A stretch of 39,864 nt of DNA from Acidimicrobiales bacterium (GCA_022425325.1 JAKMFW010000006.1:1-39864); one strand, 5' to 3'; counted from the first letter of the stretch, positions 1 to 7,551 are shown. Notes: generated from the sequence alone by a model not told the origin. Numbers and translations are program-made.

Positions 1-1005
1 GGCCCATGATCGTGTGCTCCGTGCCCGGAGCGATGTAGACCGGCAGGTCGACGCCGGCGTCCTCGGTGAGCTCCTCATTGAGATCGAGCACGGCTTTCAC
101 TGACGAATCCTCCAACCCAGCAAGGCCTGAAAAAACGCCTGTGTGCCGTCGTAGGCGTGATCGAAGCGGGCCCGGCGGATCTCGGGAAACTCGAGGGCTG
201 CGTACCGATACAGATGTGGGATACCCATTTCAGCTGCGGCGAACCCCTCGGTGGTTGACCAGTCAGGGACCGCGCCTTCGGTGCCCCACAGCCCGCCGAT
301 GTAACCGTTGATGAGCGTGGTGCTCGGGTAGCCACCCGAGGCGTCGGCCAGGCCGAGGATTTCGGCGTCGGGCAGGGCGTCGGCGAGCAGCCCGGCGAAG
401 AGCGGCGTGGGGATTCCGCCGGCGCTGGAGCCGGTGACGAGGATCTGGTCTGCCGCGCCGTAGTTGTCGACGACCTCGTCGAAGCCCTGGAGGCCGTTGA
501 GGTAGCCGGTGTGGTTGATGACGATGCCGTCGCCGTAGTCGTGGCCGGCGTTGGTGCCGAGGTGGCCATCGCCGGTGCAGTACGGCATGAAGATCATGGT
601 CCAGTCGCAGACAGGGTTCTCCGGGTTGTCGAGATTGAAGACGCCGTTGGCTGCCGCGTTCGGGTTGTCGTCGGCTCGGATGCTGTAGGTCGGGGATCCG
701 TTCGGGTCGCAGGTTTCGGCGGAGAAACAGGCGCCACCACCGTCGAAGAACAGCATCACCTTGCTCGGATCGCCCTCGCGGACCCAGTAGCTGTAGTCGG
801 AGCCGTCCGAGCAGACGCAGTCGTCGCCGGCGAGGACCTGTCGCCATGCGAGCGGGGGTTCGGTGGTCGTCGTCGAGGTTGTACTTGTCGTCGTGGCGGG
901 TGCCTCGGTGGTGGTCGTTGCCTCCGCCGTTATCTCGTCGTCACCGCCACCGCACGCAGCGGCGACGAGTGCGAGCGCAGTGATCGTCATCAGGATCTTG
1001 TGCAT
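1..1005 (-). CDS. Pectinacetylesterase-family secreted lipoprotein, frameshifted and cut by window edge
   Basis: Predicted secreted serine esterase of the pectinacetylesterase/NOTUM family. The ATG at 1005 follows a purine-rich GAGGGGG Shine-Dalgarno. Residues 1-18 form a signal peptide ending in AAAC (probable lipoprotein cysteine 18), then a Thr/Ser/Pro-rich linker to about residue 50. FFDGGGACF (about 86-94) resembles the oxyanion-hole segment, and GSSAGG (192-197) carries the nucleophile Ser194. The frame stops at 97, but the -1 frame continues to the window edge with a typical family C-terminus including GTEHTIM, which supplies the expected catalytic His. One extra T in the T6 run (minus strand, 130-135) would restore a single frame reading AFFSGLAGLEDSS. 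This is therefore either a one-base deletion or a sequencing indel. The natural substrate is unknown. Confidence 0.75.
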
Positions 1006-1156
1006 GAGTCCCCCTCGTTCGGAGCGAGACGCTGCTCCGCTGTTGTGGTGGGTTCCGCAATCTCGCCGCCGGACCGGCCTGCGGTTCTGTTTTCGAGCAG
1101 GGCGGCGAAGGTTCGGCGTTGACCTGACGGTTAGCTGTCGTCAGCGAACGAGTCCC

Positions 1157-1186
1157 TTGCGCTCCATGCGAGCGCACATGTATGAC
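1157..1186 (+). promoter_or_regulatory. Candidate promoter for the small gene at 1212
   Basis: TTGCGC (1157-1162) and TATGAC (1181-1186) are separated by 18 bases, and an AAAGGGGAG ribosome-binding site (about 1196-1204) follows, 7 bases before the ATG at 1212. Seen by eye only. The rest of the 206-base divergent gap (1006-1211) shows nothing else I can name. Confidence 0.35.
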
Positions 1187-1211
1187 TGGAAGCCCAAAGG
1201 GGAGTGTCAAA

Positions 1212-1523
1212 ATGACCTACACAAGCATTTCTACAAATCGGCCCGGAGCCCGTTTTCAGGAAGCCAAGACCCAAGCAGAGGTCGAAGCGCTGATGGTCGA
1301 GGTGTGGTCCGTCGTTACGGCGAATGGGGGCGAGAGCGTCGTTGCCGGCGCTGATCTTGCTCGAGGCGTGAACGTCTCACTTACGACGTACCCGGACGCC
1401 GCCTCGGCTGCAAAGAGCATCGTCGAACTCACGGCAAAGCAGCTCATTGAGTTTGAGTCCTCGGGCCAGTTCATGGCTCTTGACGAGTGGCTTCCCGTTG
1501 CCGGTTCGGCGATGGAAGGCTAG
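1212..1523 (+). CDS. Hypothetical protein, 103 aa
   Basis: A short protein I cannot place in a family. The start at 1212 is chosen over the upstream in-frame ATG at 1182 because AAAGGGGAG lies 7 bases before it. It begins MTYTSISTNRPGARF and has no signal peptide, membrane segment or cysteines. Alternating helix-like stretches (EVEALMVEVWSVV, AASAAKSIVELTAKQLIEF) and strand-like stretches (VNVSLTTY) suggest a small alpha/beta domain, possibly of the dimeric ferredoxin-like type; that is a guess. It stands alone, divergent from the esterase and convergent with the selenoprotein gene. Confidence 0.6.
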   Translation: MTYTSISTNRPGARFQEAKTQAEVEALMVEVWSVVTANGGESVVAGADLARGVNVSLTTYPDAASAAKSIVELTAKQLIEFESSGQFMALDEWLPVAGSAMEG

Positions 1524-1732
1524 CGAAAGCCAAAGCGGCGCTTCGGCGCACCATCAAGCCAGACTCGGCCTGATCACGAGAGCCATGGCACGCTCGACCG
1601 AGCGCGTGTTTGGCGCGTCCCATTGTCGAGCAGGTGAGCTCCCTTGATGGCATGACGACGGAGGGCTTCCGTGACGCCACAAGCAATTGCGGCGCCTGTG
1701 CCGGCATATGGGAAGAAGGTTTTGGCGAGGCC

Positions 1733-1788
1733 GAGAACGGCATCGGGACCCGCAGAACCCGGTCGATTTCTTGGAGAGAAACCGCCGA
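1733..1788. repeat. 56-bp dispersed repeat, copy A (hairpin-forming)
   Basis: Matches 5079-5134 at 51 of 56 positions without gaps. The right part is an imperfect palindrome: GGTCGATTTCT, a five-base loop, AGAAACCGCC. Within the palindrome the two copies differ only in the loop (TGGAG here, ACGAG in copy B). It lies in the 303-base gap 1524-1826, just beyond the stop codon of the minus-strand selenoprotein gene. I see no gene in the rest of that gap. Confidence 0.75.
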
Positions 1789-1826
1789 GCGTTGGGGCTG
1801 TGTGGTGTGCGAAAAGGTTTCGACGT

Positions 1827-2978
1827 TCAGTCGGCGGTCTGTCGTTCGATCAGCCGTTTCATGTGCGTGGCTGAATCCATGTCGACCACCTCGCCGACCA
1901 TCGCACGCGCACGGCTGAAGTTGGGTCGGGTACTCAACCCGGTCGGGATCTCGAGCCGAAGGGTTCGGGTCCGAGGGATGAAACACTGGGCGTTGTCGCA
2001 GGCCTGGTACCGGATCGTGACGTCGACCTCGATCGACTCCGCGCCATCGGCGATGGTCTTGCCGAGGACGCTGTCGGCCCACACGTTCATCGTGAAGTCG
2101 ACGGTGCCGTCCCAGACCTGGAGCGGTTGAGTGACGCCGGGGAGCTCGAATGGGTGCGTCGGTTCGCACTCGGCGGGGTCGTTGCGGAAGCCGTCGGGAC
2201 CGTCGATTGTGATCGAGGTGGCGACCATCCCGTCCGGGACGGGGTCGTCGTAGATGTGCAGCCCCTCGGGCATGGCGACCCGAAGAATCAGCCGCCGACG
2301 GGGGCCAGCACGAAGGACGCCAGCACCGCCCCGCACGAAGGCGGTCACCGCGATGCCGTCATCCTCGGATGCGGTCGTGAGTGGGTCGCCGGCCCCTGGC
2401 AATACCCGGCCGGCGTAGCTGTCGAGGATGGCCTCGACCCCGTCGCGGTGGGCGAAGTGTCGGTTGAAGAGTTTGTCGACGATTACGCCGTCCTCGTCGA
2501 GGAGGAAGAAGCCGGGGAACGGCACGCCATAGAACGGCACGTCGTCGGGTTGCACGATCGTGTTGAGGACCTCGTACTGCCGGATCACGGCCGAGTCGAC
2601 GTCGGAGAAGAGCGTGAACTCGACACCTGACGCCTCAACGTACGCTGCCAGCGCCTCGGCATCGTCGTAGCTGACGCCGTAGAGCTTGATGCCCTCAGCG
2701 GCCAGTTCCGGCAGGCTGTTGTGCAGCTCGACCAGCTGCGTAAGGCATGGCGGTCACCACACTGCTGATCGGTAGAACAAGAGCGCAGCTCGCGCCCCAT
2801 CACGATCGGCATGGAATGAGACCGTTTCGCCGAGATGGTTTGGGAGTTCGAAGTCGGGTGCAGGTTGCCCAATCGAGAGCCCCGGCTTGAACTCGCCGGT
2901 CGGGATCATCCGCTGGGTGCTGGTTACCGGCAAGGCCCCGGTGAAGCCATACGGGTCCGTGAACTCGTCTTCGGTCAT
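1827..2978 (-). CDS. Redoxin selenoprotein (Sec75, UPPC motif) with DsbD-N-like C-terminal domain
   Basis: One continuous 384-codon frame interrupted only by a TGA at 2756-2754, codon 75. Residues about 34-195 are an AhpC/TSA-type thioredoxin fold (IGQPAPDFELP, LLFYRSAVW, then the TGA, PPC, LTQLVELHNSLPELA, FFLLDEDGVIVDKLF). Relatives carry a CxxC at this place, so TGA stands for the first redox cysteine, giving U75-P-P-C78. A bacterial-type SECIS hairpin lies at 2723-2739. Residues about 210-350 resemble the DsbD N-terminal domain, with a second cysteine pair in YQACDNAQCF. There is no signal peptide, so cytosolic action is likely. The start is ATG 2978 with TACGGT 7 bases upstream (leaderless type). 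Role inferred: thiol or peroxide reductase passing electrons between the two redox centres. A nonsense-mutated pseudogene is the alternative. Confidence 0.8.
2723..2739 (-). promoter_or_regulatory. Bacterial SECIS-like element
   Basis: On the minus strand, 14 bases after the in-frame TGA, GCAGCT pairs perfectly with AGCTGC around the loop GGTCG. The loop starts 24 bases from the U of UGA. The Escherichia coli fdhF SECIS has the same layout, with a GGUCU loop whose essential G and U are bases 23 and 24; here the corresponding G and U are 25 and 26. The element lies inside the coding region, as expected for bacterial SECIS. Confidence 0.7.
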
Positions 2979-2985
2979 GGCCCAG

Positions 2986-2991
2986 ACCGTA
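2986..2991 (-). promoter_or_regulatory. -10-like box TACGGT of the selenoprotein gene
   Basis: TACGGT reads on the minus strand and ends 7 bases before ATG 2978. This fits a leaderless transcript starting at or near the A of ATG. No clear -35 box was seen. Confidence 0.5.
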
Positions 2992-3113
2992 CTTCGCCGA
3001 CTAAGTCCACAACTTCATCGCTTGTGTCTTGCGCTCAAAGCTTGCGAGTCTCTCCAGGAAGGTCAGCTCCGGTATTGCCAAGAACGGCGTGACGCACCCG
3101 CAGAGCCCAGATA

Positions 3114-3138
3114 GAGGCGAAGAAATCCATTTCGCCTC
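3114..3138. terminator. Candidate hairpin 3' of the collagen-like gene
   Basis: GAGGCGAA (3114-3121) and TTCGCCTC (3131-3138) form an 8-bp stem with a 9-base loop, 58 bases beyond the minus-strand stop at 3196. No good U-tract follows, so intrinsic termination is uncertain. The rest of the 217-base gap 2979-3195 holds no gene that I can see. Confidence 0.4.
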
Positions 3139-3179
3139 CGCCCGAGCAGAATCTGCAATCGGTCCCGCATGTCTGCTCA

Positions 3180-3220
3180 CACGGGTGCCGCATCATTAGC
3201 TGTCAGCGAGGGCACCCGTG
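3180..3220. repeat. 10-bp inverted repeat over the collagen-like gene's stop codon
   Basis: CACGGGTGCC (3180-3189) and GGCACCCGTG (3211-3220) are perfect complements around 21 bases that contain the TAA stop (3196-3198, minus strand). It may act as an mRNA 3'-end hairpin. Confidence 0.45.
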
Positions 3221-4938
3221 AGCACGACGGCCGTTTCGACGGCGTATGCGCTTTCGTTCGTCACCGTGAACGATCCTGCTGCTTCGGTGATTTCCAGCTG
3301 GTTCTTGTGCACGTCGATGACCGCGAGCTCGTCGACGTCGTACGCCCGATACAGCCACTTCACGGTGTGTGGGCCGGTAGTGATGGCTGCTCGAGGGCCG
3401 TAGCCCGGCGAGCGCAACGGCATGAACAACTGGTTGGATTCGACCGCGCCGGTTTCGCCGATGAGCCACGTCGACGACATGATCGAATCGTCTTCGCCGG
3501 CGATGATCATGAAAGTTCCGTCGTCGAACGCGGCCACGACGGGGTCTTCGTCGTACTCCTGGTCTGTGAGCGGATGCGGCCCGAACGTGTCACTGCCGTC
3601 AGGGTTGCTCTTGAAGTACACGTATGCGTCAGGGCCGCCAACTTCGATCACAAACACACAGTCGTCGTTGGCGTTGCAGGCAATGTTCGACTCGGAGATG
3701 TAGCTGCCGGCGACCTGTGTCGTTGACGTGACCGCAAAGTCCTCATCGAAGAAGGTGACGTGCTGGTTGGTGCGTGTCCCGTCGCTGGTCTCATGGAGGA
3801 CGACAACGCCACCTCCGGTCAGGGCGCGAAGGATGCACTTATCGTTCGTGATCTCGTTTTGCGTAGCGGTCTGTGTCGGGGTGGTGTTGTCGTAGAGATC
3901 AACGGTGCTGCTGGTTCCCAGCGCACCTCCGTCCCCGATCGGGATGATGTGCAGCTGCAAGAAACCCTGGCTCGGGCTCTGGAGGTCGGGGTCGTCTTCG
4001 AAGTTGTACACGCAGCTCACCAGCACGTCGTTTTGTGTGACGACGTTCGCTGTGTCGGAGTCACGCGAGTTCAGCCAGTGGTCTGTCAGCGTCCGTGTAG
4101 CCAGCGTCGCGCCGCTGTCATCAAATGCCACGATGTTGATGTCGCCGGCGGTGCCTTCGCGAGAGGAGGCGTAGACGAGCACATAGTTGCCGTCAGACAA
4201 CGCCACCACTTCGTGGTCTTCGTCTGTGCTCGTGACCTCTGTCGAGTCTTGAACGACATCAAAATCTCCGGATCGTGCACCGTCTTCATCAAGGCTCGCC
4301 ATAACGAACGAGTACACGTCGTCGGTGTCGTTGAACAACTTCGCAAAGACCGTGAAGCCGCTGTCCGTCTCCAGCAATGTGACACCGCTCCAATCCCAAT
4401 CGTCGTAGGGCGAGACGGGATCAAAGGCTGGCAGCACAACCACCGAACTCGCCGGATCTACCGCCTGATAAACGGACGAGAACTCATCAGCTTCGAAGGT
4501 CCTGCCGCCATAGTAGAACGTCACATCGCTGCGGTACGCAGCTAGCTCGTGGGTAACGGTCAGGGTTTCACCCGGGGCAAGCGTTTGGGTCTGGGTAACG
4601 ATTTGGTCACTCGCATCCGCACCGGCCGGTCCTACCGGACCAGCGGGTCCCGTCGGTCCTGCGGGTCCCGGCTCACCATCTGCACCGGCAGGTCCTGGCT
4701 CTCCCGCAGGCCCACGATCACCTGCGGGTCCTGGTTCTCCTGCCGGTCCCGGTTCGCCCTCTGCCCCAGCTGGTCCTGGTTCACCAGCTGCTGCCTGTTC
4801 ACCGAGCGTCACCTCGGGAGCATCTGAGTCGCACGAACGCACGAACGAACCCAACGCCAAGAGCACAGCCAACGACACACCTGCGGTCACCGCCGCGTCT
4901 TTTTTGGCAAACGTACTGATGCTCTTGATTGCGGTCAT
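3196..4938 (-). CDS. Membrane-anchored collagen-like surface protein
   Basis: 580 aa. A short basic N-terminus is followed by a hydrophobic segment (about residues 15-33) that should anchor the protein or act as an uncleaved signal. Residues 52-108 are 19 uninterrupted Gly-X-Y triplets rich in GEP and GPA, expected to form a collagen triple helix. The remaining 470 residues are acidic and strand-rich, with recurring units such as [14 protein letters not shown] and [15 protein letters not shown], like the repeat blades of secreted beta-propellers; the exact fold is unproven. The start at 4938 has GGGAAG a few bases upstream and a possible -10 at 4966-4971. Function inferred: extracellular stalk plus display or adhesion domain. 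It stands alone between the selenoprotein gene and tmRNA. Confidence 0.75.
   Translation of the reverse strand: MTAIKSISTFAKKDAAVTAGVSLAVLLALGSFVRSCDSDAPEVTLGEQAAAGEPGPAGAEGEPGPAGEPGPAGDRGPAGEPGPAGADGEPGPAGPTGPAGPVGPAGADASDQIVTQTQTLAPGETLTVTHELAAYRSDVTFYYGGRTFEADEFSSVYQAVDPASSVVVLPAFDPVSPYDDWDWSGVTLLETDSGFTVFAKLFNDTDDVYSFVMASLDEDGARSGDFDVVQDSTEVTSTDEDHEVVALSDGNYVLVYASSREGTAGDINIVAFDDSGATLATRTLTDHWLNSRDSDTANVVTQNDVLVSCVYNFEDDPDLQSPSQGFLQLHIIPIGDGGALGTSSTVDLYDNTTPTQTATQNEITNDKCILRALTGGGVVVLHETSDGTRTNQHVTFFDEDFAVTSTTQVAGSYISESNIACNANDDCVFVIEVGGPDAYVYFKSNPDGSDTFGPHPLTDQEYDEDPVVAAFDDGTFMIIAGEDDSIMSSTWLIGETGAVESNQLFMPLRSPGYGPRAAITTGPHTVKWLYRAYDVDELAVIDVHKNQLEITEAAGSFTVTNESAYAVETAVVLTGALADS
4615..4785 (-). 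repeat. Collagen Gly-X-Y coding repeat
   Basis: 171 bases encode 19 consecutive Gly-X-Y triplets (residues 52-108), mainly [15 protein letters not shown] and GPV. The 9-base periodicity makes this prone to slippage, so repeat number may vary between strains. Confidence 0.85.
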
Positions 4939-4965
4939 TTGATCTTCCCGTTTGCCGACGTGCGC

Positions 4966-4971
4966 ACCGTA
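4966..4971 (-). promoter_or_regulatory. -10-like box TACGGT of the collagen-like gene
   Basis: TACGGT on the minus strand lies 27 bases before ATG 4938, with a GGGAAG ribosome-binding site between them. Unlike the leaderless genes around it, this transcript would carry a short leader. Confidence 0.35.
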
Positions 4972-5078
4972 CCCCAGCAGTTCGGAGCCTGTCGGTGGGA
5001 AGAGGTTTTGTTACGGAGCGGTGAGCGCTTCACGTCTGTTCATGGGCGGCGTCTCTCACGCTTGATGCGCCACGTAGC

Positions 5079-5134
5079 GAGAACAGCATCGGAACGCGCA
5101 GAACCCGGTCGATTTCTACGAGAGAAACCGCCGA
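5079..5134. repeat. 56-bp dispersed repeat, copy B (hairpin-forming)
   Basis: Same orientation as 1733-1788, with 51 of 56 bases identical. It begins 20 bases beyond the tmRNA 3' end. Read on the minus strand, GGCGGTTTCT pairs with AGAAATCGACC (one bulged A, one G-U) around loop CTCGT. It is followed on the transcript strand by CGGGTTCTG rather than a U-tract. Confidence 0.75.
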
Positions 5135-5154
5135 ATTCTACGAGTCCCCCAGAG

Positions 5155-5539
5155 TGGAGCTGGAGGGAATCGAACCCTCGTCCGTCAGGTGGTCACGTGA
5201 CGCGTTACGACCATTCCCGTGAGTCCCACTTACGGCTGTGGGTTCGCCGGGTCGATTGAGCAAGCTCAGCCGCCGAGTCTTTCCTCGAGGTCAGCGGTCT
5301 GTTCCCTGCGGTCAGTGGTCTCTCCCACCGTCCACCACTGCTTCTGGTGACAGGCTGCAGTGATCAGGCCCCGTGACGCATTGCTGCGCCACAATGACTC
5401 TCTGTTCCCTGATCAGATCAGGCAGCGAGAGTGAGATCGTCCGTATTGGCGTCTCTTTGGGTGCCCCGTTTTTGGAGTCTGAGCAACTCCGGTCGCACGC
5501 CGCCGCATCCTGGTCCCAACGTCGAAACCGATCAGCCCC
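5155..5539 (-). ncRNA. ssrA: Transfer-messenger RNA (tmRNA)
   Basis: 385 nt, part tRNA-Ala and part mRNA, for rescue of stalled ribosomes. The 5' end GGGGCTG (5539-5533) is followed by the hallmark GGTTTCGAC; the 3' end has the T-arm GGGTTCGATTCCC and acceptor strand CAGCTCC (5162-5156) with discriminator A at 5155. The acceptor halves pair over 7 bp with one G-U. CCA is not encoded. The tag frame at 5450-5418 starts at resume codon GCC and reads ANTDDLTLAA then TGA; with the tRNA-borne Ala the tag is 11 residues. The LAA ending is the usual ClpX signal. smpB lies 1.5 kb away. The ends are set by base pairing and should be within a base or two. Confidence 0.93.
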
Positions 5540-5662
5540 TGGTGTGCCGTTCTCTTGTCAAACAGCGCCGACGATTACTCGCCGTGTAGCCCATCGTAGC
5601 GGTCCAGTGTGACGGCTCAGCCCTGAGGCCCCATCGCCTCACGGTCCGTGGGGCTGGGGTGT

Positions 5663-5668
5663 TACCTT
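5663..5668 (+). promoter_or_regulatory. -10-like box TACCTT of the P450 gene
   Basis: Ends 6 bases before ATG 5675, supporting this start and a leaderless mRNA. No ribosome-binding site is present. The 135-base gap 5540-5674 must also hold the divergent tmRNA promoter, which I could not place with confidence. Confidence 0.5.
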
Positions 5669-5674
5669 CGGCCC

Positions 5675-6967
5675 ATGACAGATACGCCGGATCTGCACGA
5701 AAAAATGAGCCTTGCGACCTCGCCCGAAATTTGGGCCGAGGGAGGGCCGGTCGAGGACTGGACGACCGACTACGACATCCGCGACAAGGACTATGTCGAG
5801 AACCCGGTGCCGATCTGGGCCGAAATGCGCGAGAAGTGCCCGGTCGCACACACCGATCGCCTCGGTGGGTCATGGAACCCGACCCGCTTCGAAGATGTGC
5901 GTGAGATGGCCAAGATGACCGACGTTTTGTCGTCACGGCAGGTGCTGGTTATGCCGCCCCCGCCGGGTTCGGCCGAGATGTCTCGCTACGAGCAGATGAT
6001 CGCCGCGGCGCCGATCACGGCCGATCCTCCGATCCATACCTGGACTCGTCGAATGCTGCTGCCGGCGTTTGCGCCGAAAGCGGTGCTTCAGTACGAGCGT
6101 TACACAGAGGAACTGGCCCATTCCTTGATTGACGAGTTCATCGAATCTGGCCGTTGCGACGGTGCCGAGCAGTACGCCCAGCAGATCCCGCCGAGGGTGA
6201 TTGCTCACATGATCGGCGTCGATCCCGGCATGGCCGACCAGTTCGTGATCTGGGTCAACGGTGTGCTCGGCGCCGGGCTCAACGATCCGGAGCTGCGGCT
6301 GAAGACTCGCGAAGAGCTGCTCGGCTTCATCGGGGCTGAGGTGGCCAAACGGATGGAGGATCCACGGGAGGATCTCCTGACCGAGCTGTTGTTCATGGAG
6401 CTCGATCACCCCGATGCGAAGATCACGCCGGAGGTCGTCGTCGGCATCACCAACCTGTTGATCATCGCCGGCATCGACACCACGTGGAGTTCGATCGGGT
6501 CGTCGCTGTGGCACCTCGCCACCCACCCAGCGGACCGTGAACGTCTCGCTGCCGAGCCGGAAATCCTGCCGATCGCTGTCGAAGAGTTCCTGCGTTTCTA
6601 CGCGCCGGTGACGATGGCTCGCGTGGCAGAGCACGACGTAGAGTTCAACGAGGACGTCCACATTGAGCGGGGCGACAAGATCTTGATGAACTTCCCGGCG
6701 GCATGTCACGACCCCGAACACTTCGAGGATCCCGACACCTTCATCATCGACCGGGCCCGCAATCGTCATGTGGCGTTCGGTTCGGGCATTCACCGATGCG
6801 CTGGTTCGAACCTGGCTCGGCTCGAGATGACCACTGCGCTTCGGGTTTGGATGGAGCGCATCCCGGAGTTCTCGCTGCGAGAAGGTGAGCCGATGGAGTG
6901 GGCCGGCGGTCAGGTTCGCGGGCCGCGGGTCATGCCCTTCGAGTTCCCCGCAGGCACCAAGCGCTGA
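5675..6967 (+). CDS. Cytochrome P450
   Basis: 430 aa, the usual size of a soluble bacterial P450 monooxygenase, which needs separate ferredoxin and reductase partners not present in this window. Landmarks: I-helix oxygen-binding motif AGIDTT, K-helix ExxR in EEFLR, and heme-binding FGSGIHRCAG with ligand Cys375. The start at 5675 is favoured by the TACCTT box 6 bases upstream; an alternative ATG at 5705 would lose 10 residues. It sits between the divergent ssrA and the convergent smpB, with no metabolic neighbours, so the substrate cannot be guessed. The fold resembles actinobacterial CYPs acting on terpenes, steroids or fatty acids. Confidence 0.93.
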   Translation: MTDTPDLHEKMSLATSPEIWAEGGPVEDWTTDYDIRDKDYVENPVPIWAEMREKCPVAHTDRLGGSWNPTRFEDVREMAKMTDVLSSRQVLVMPPPPGSAEMSRYEQMIAAAPITADPPIHTWTRRMLLPAFAPKAVLQYERYTEELAHSLIDEFIESGRCDGAEQYAQQIPPRVIAHMIGVDPGMADQFVIWVNGVLGAGLNDPELRLKTREELLGFIGAEVAKRMEDPREDLLTELLFMELDHPDAKITPEVVVGITNLLIIAGIDTTWSSIGSSLWHLATHPADRERLAAEPEILPIAVEEFLRFYAPVTMARVAEHDVEFNEDVHIERGDKILMNFPAACHDPEHFEDPDTFIIDRARNRHVAFGSGIHRCAGSNLARLEMTTALRVWMERIPEFSLREGEPMEWAGGQVRGPRVMPFEFPAGTKR

Positions 6968-7010
6968 ATCGAACTTCGCTGCGCGTCGTCAAACGGGGCC
7001 GTGACGGCGG

Positions 7011-7526
7011 CTAGCTGTACTTTGCGAGGCGATCGGCGCGGTTGGCGCGTGACATCGCCTTGCGGGCGTCGAGGTCGGCGTCGCGCTTGGCGATGTCTTG
7101 GCGGCGATCGTGCTGCTTCTTGCCGCGGGCGAGGCCCATCGAGATCTTGGCTCGTCCGTCCTTGAAGTAGAGGGCAAGTGGAATGATGGCAAGACCCTCT
7201 CGGTCGACTCGGCTGGACCAGTTTTCGAGCTGGTGGCGGTGGGCGAGCAGCTTGCGGCGTCGGTCGTTGTCGTGGGCAAAGGCCGTGCCCGAGTGGGAGT
7301 AGGCCGAGATGTTGAGGCCGACGAGCCACAACTCCCGCTGGAAGAACACGGCGTAGGCGTCCTGCAGCTGCACCTTGCTTTCCCGCAGCGATTTCACCTC
7401 GCTGCCTTTGAGCATGATGCCGAACTCGATTTCGTCGAGGATGTCGAAGTCGCGGCGCGCGACACGGTTGGTGGCGACGGCGGTCGCCCCTGCCGGGATG
7501 TCACGCTTCTTTTGCGACTTAGCCAT
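7011..7526 (-). CDS. smpB: SsrA-binding protein SmpB
   Basis: 171 aa. Binds the tRNA-like domain of tmRNA and brings it to ribosomes stalled without a stop codon. Family signatures run in order: ATNRVARRDFDILDEIEFGIMLKGSEVKSLR, then FAHDNDRRRKLLAHRHQ and the basic C-terminal tail KISMGLARGKKQHDRRQDIAKR, which occupies the mRNA channel. The start is ATG 7526, supported by TACCGT ending 6 bases upstream; an open frame further upstream has no family match. It converges on the P450 gene with a 43-base gap. Its partner tmRNA is on the same strand 1.5 kb away, beyond the oppositely oriented P450 gene. Confidence 0.96.
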   Translation of the reverse strand: MAKSQKKRDIPAGATAVATNRVARRDFDILDEIEFGIMLKGSEVKSLRESKVQLQDAYAVFFQRELWLVGLNISAYSHSGTAFAHDNDRRRKLLAHRHQLENWSSRVDREGLAIIPLALYFKDGRAKISMGLARGKKQHDRRQDIAKRDADLDARKAMSRANRADRLAKYS

Positions 7527-7532
7527 GCGATC

Positions 7533-7538
7533 ACGGTA
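7533..7538 (-). promoter_or_regulatory. -10-like box TACCGT of smpB
   Basis: Ends 6 bases before ATG 7526 on the minus strand; this spacing recurs across the window and fixes the smpB start. It lies in the 25-base gap after the upstream SRPBCC gene, so smpB has its own promoter. Confidence 0.5.
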
Positions 7539-7551
7539 CCGGCACGGGCTG

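Noticed and set aside
126-140. Programmed -1 frameshift in the esterase gene
   Set aside because: The zero-frame codons are GCG TTT TTT CAG, so slipping back would put the P-site tRNA on GTT with a mismatch. This is not a canonical slippery heptamer, and no downstream structure was evident. A one-base indel is simpler.
4615-4785. Short-period repeat as a CRISPR array
   Set aside because: It has a 9-base coding period for Gly-X-Y, no spacers and no cas genes; it is collagen-coding.
5079-5162. Repeat copies as phage-type att sites formed from the ssrA 3' end
   Set aside because: A true att duplication would copy part of the tmRNA 3' sequence. Copy A near 1733 has no such segment, and no integrase is in the window.
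4939-5259. Small protein containing EPGRFLREKPP and WSWRESNPRPSG
   Set aside because: It is a translation of the 56-bp repeat and the tmRNA 3' end, not a gene.
5560-5566. TTGACA on the minus strand as the tmRNA -35
   Set aside because: It lies only about 20 bases before the mature tmRNA 5' end, leaving no room for a -10 and a transcription start.
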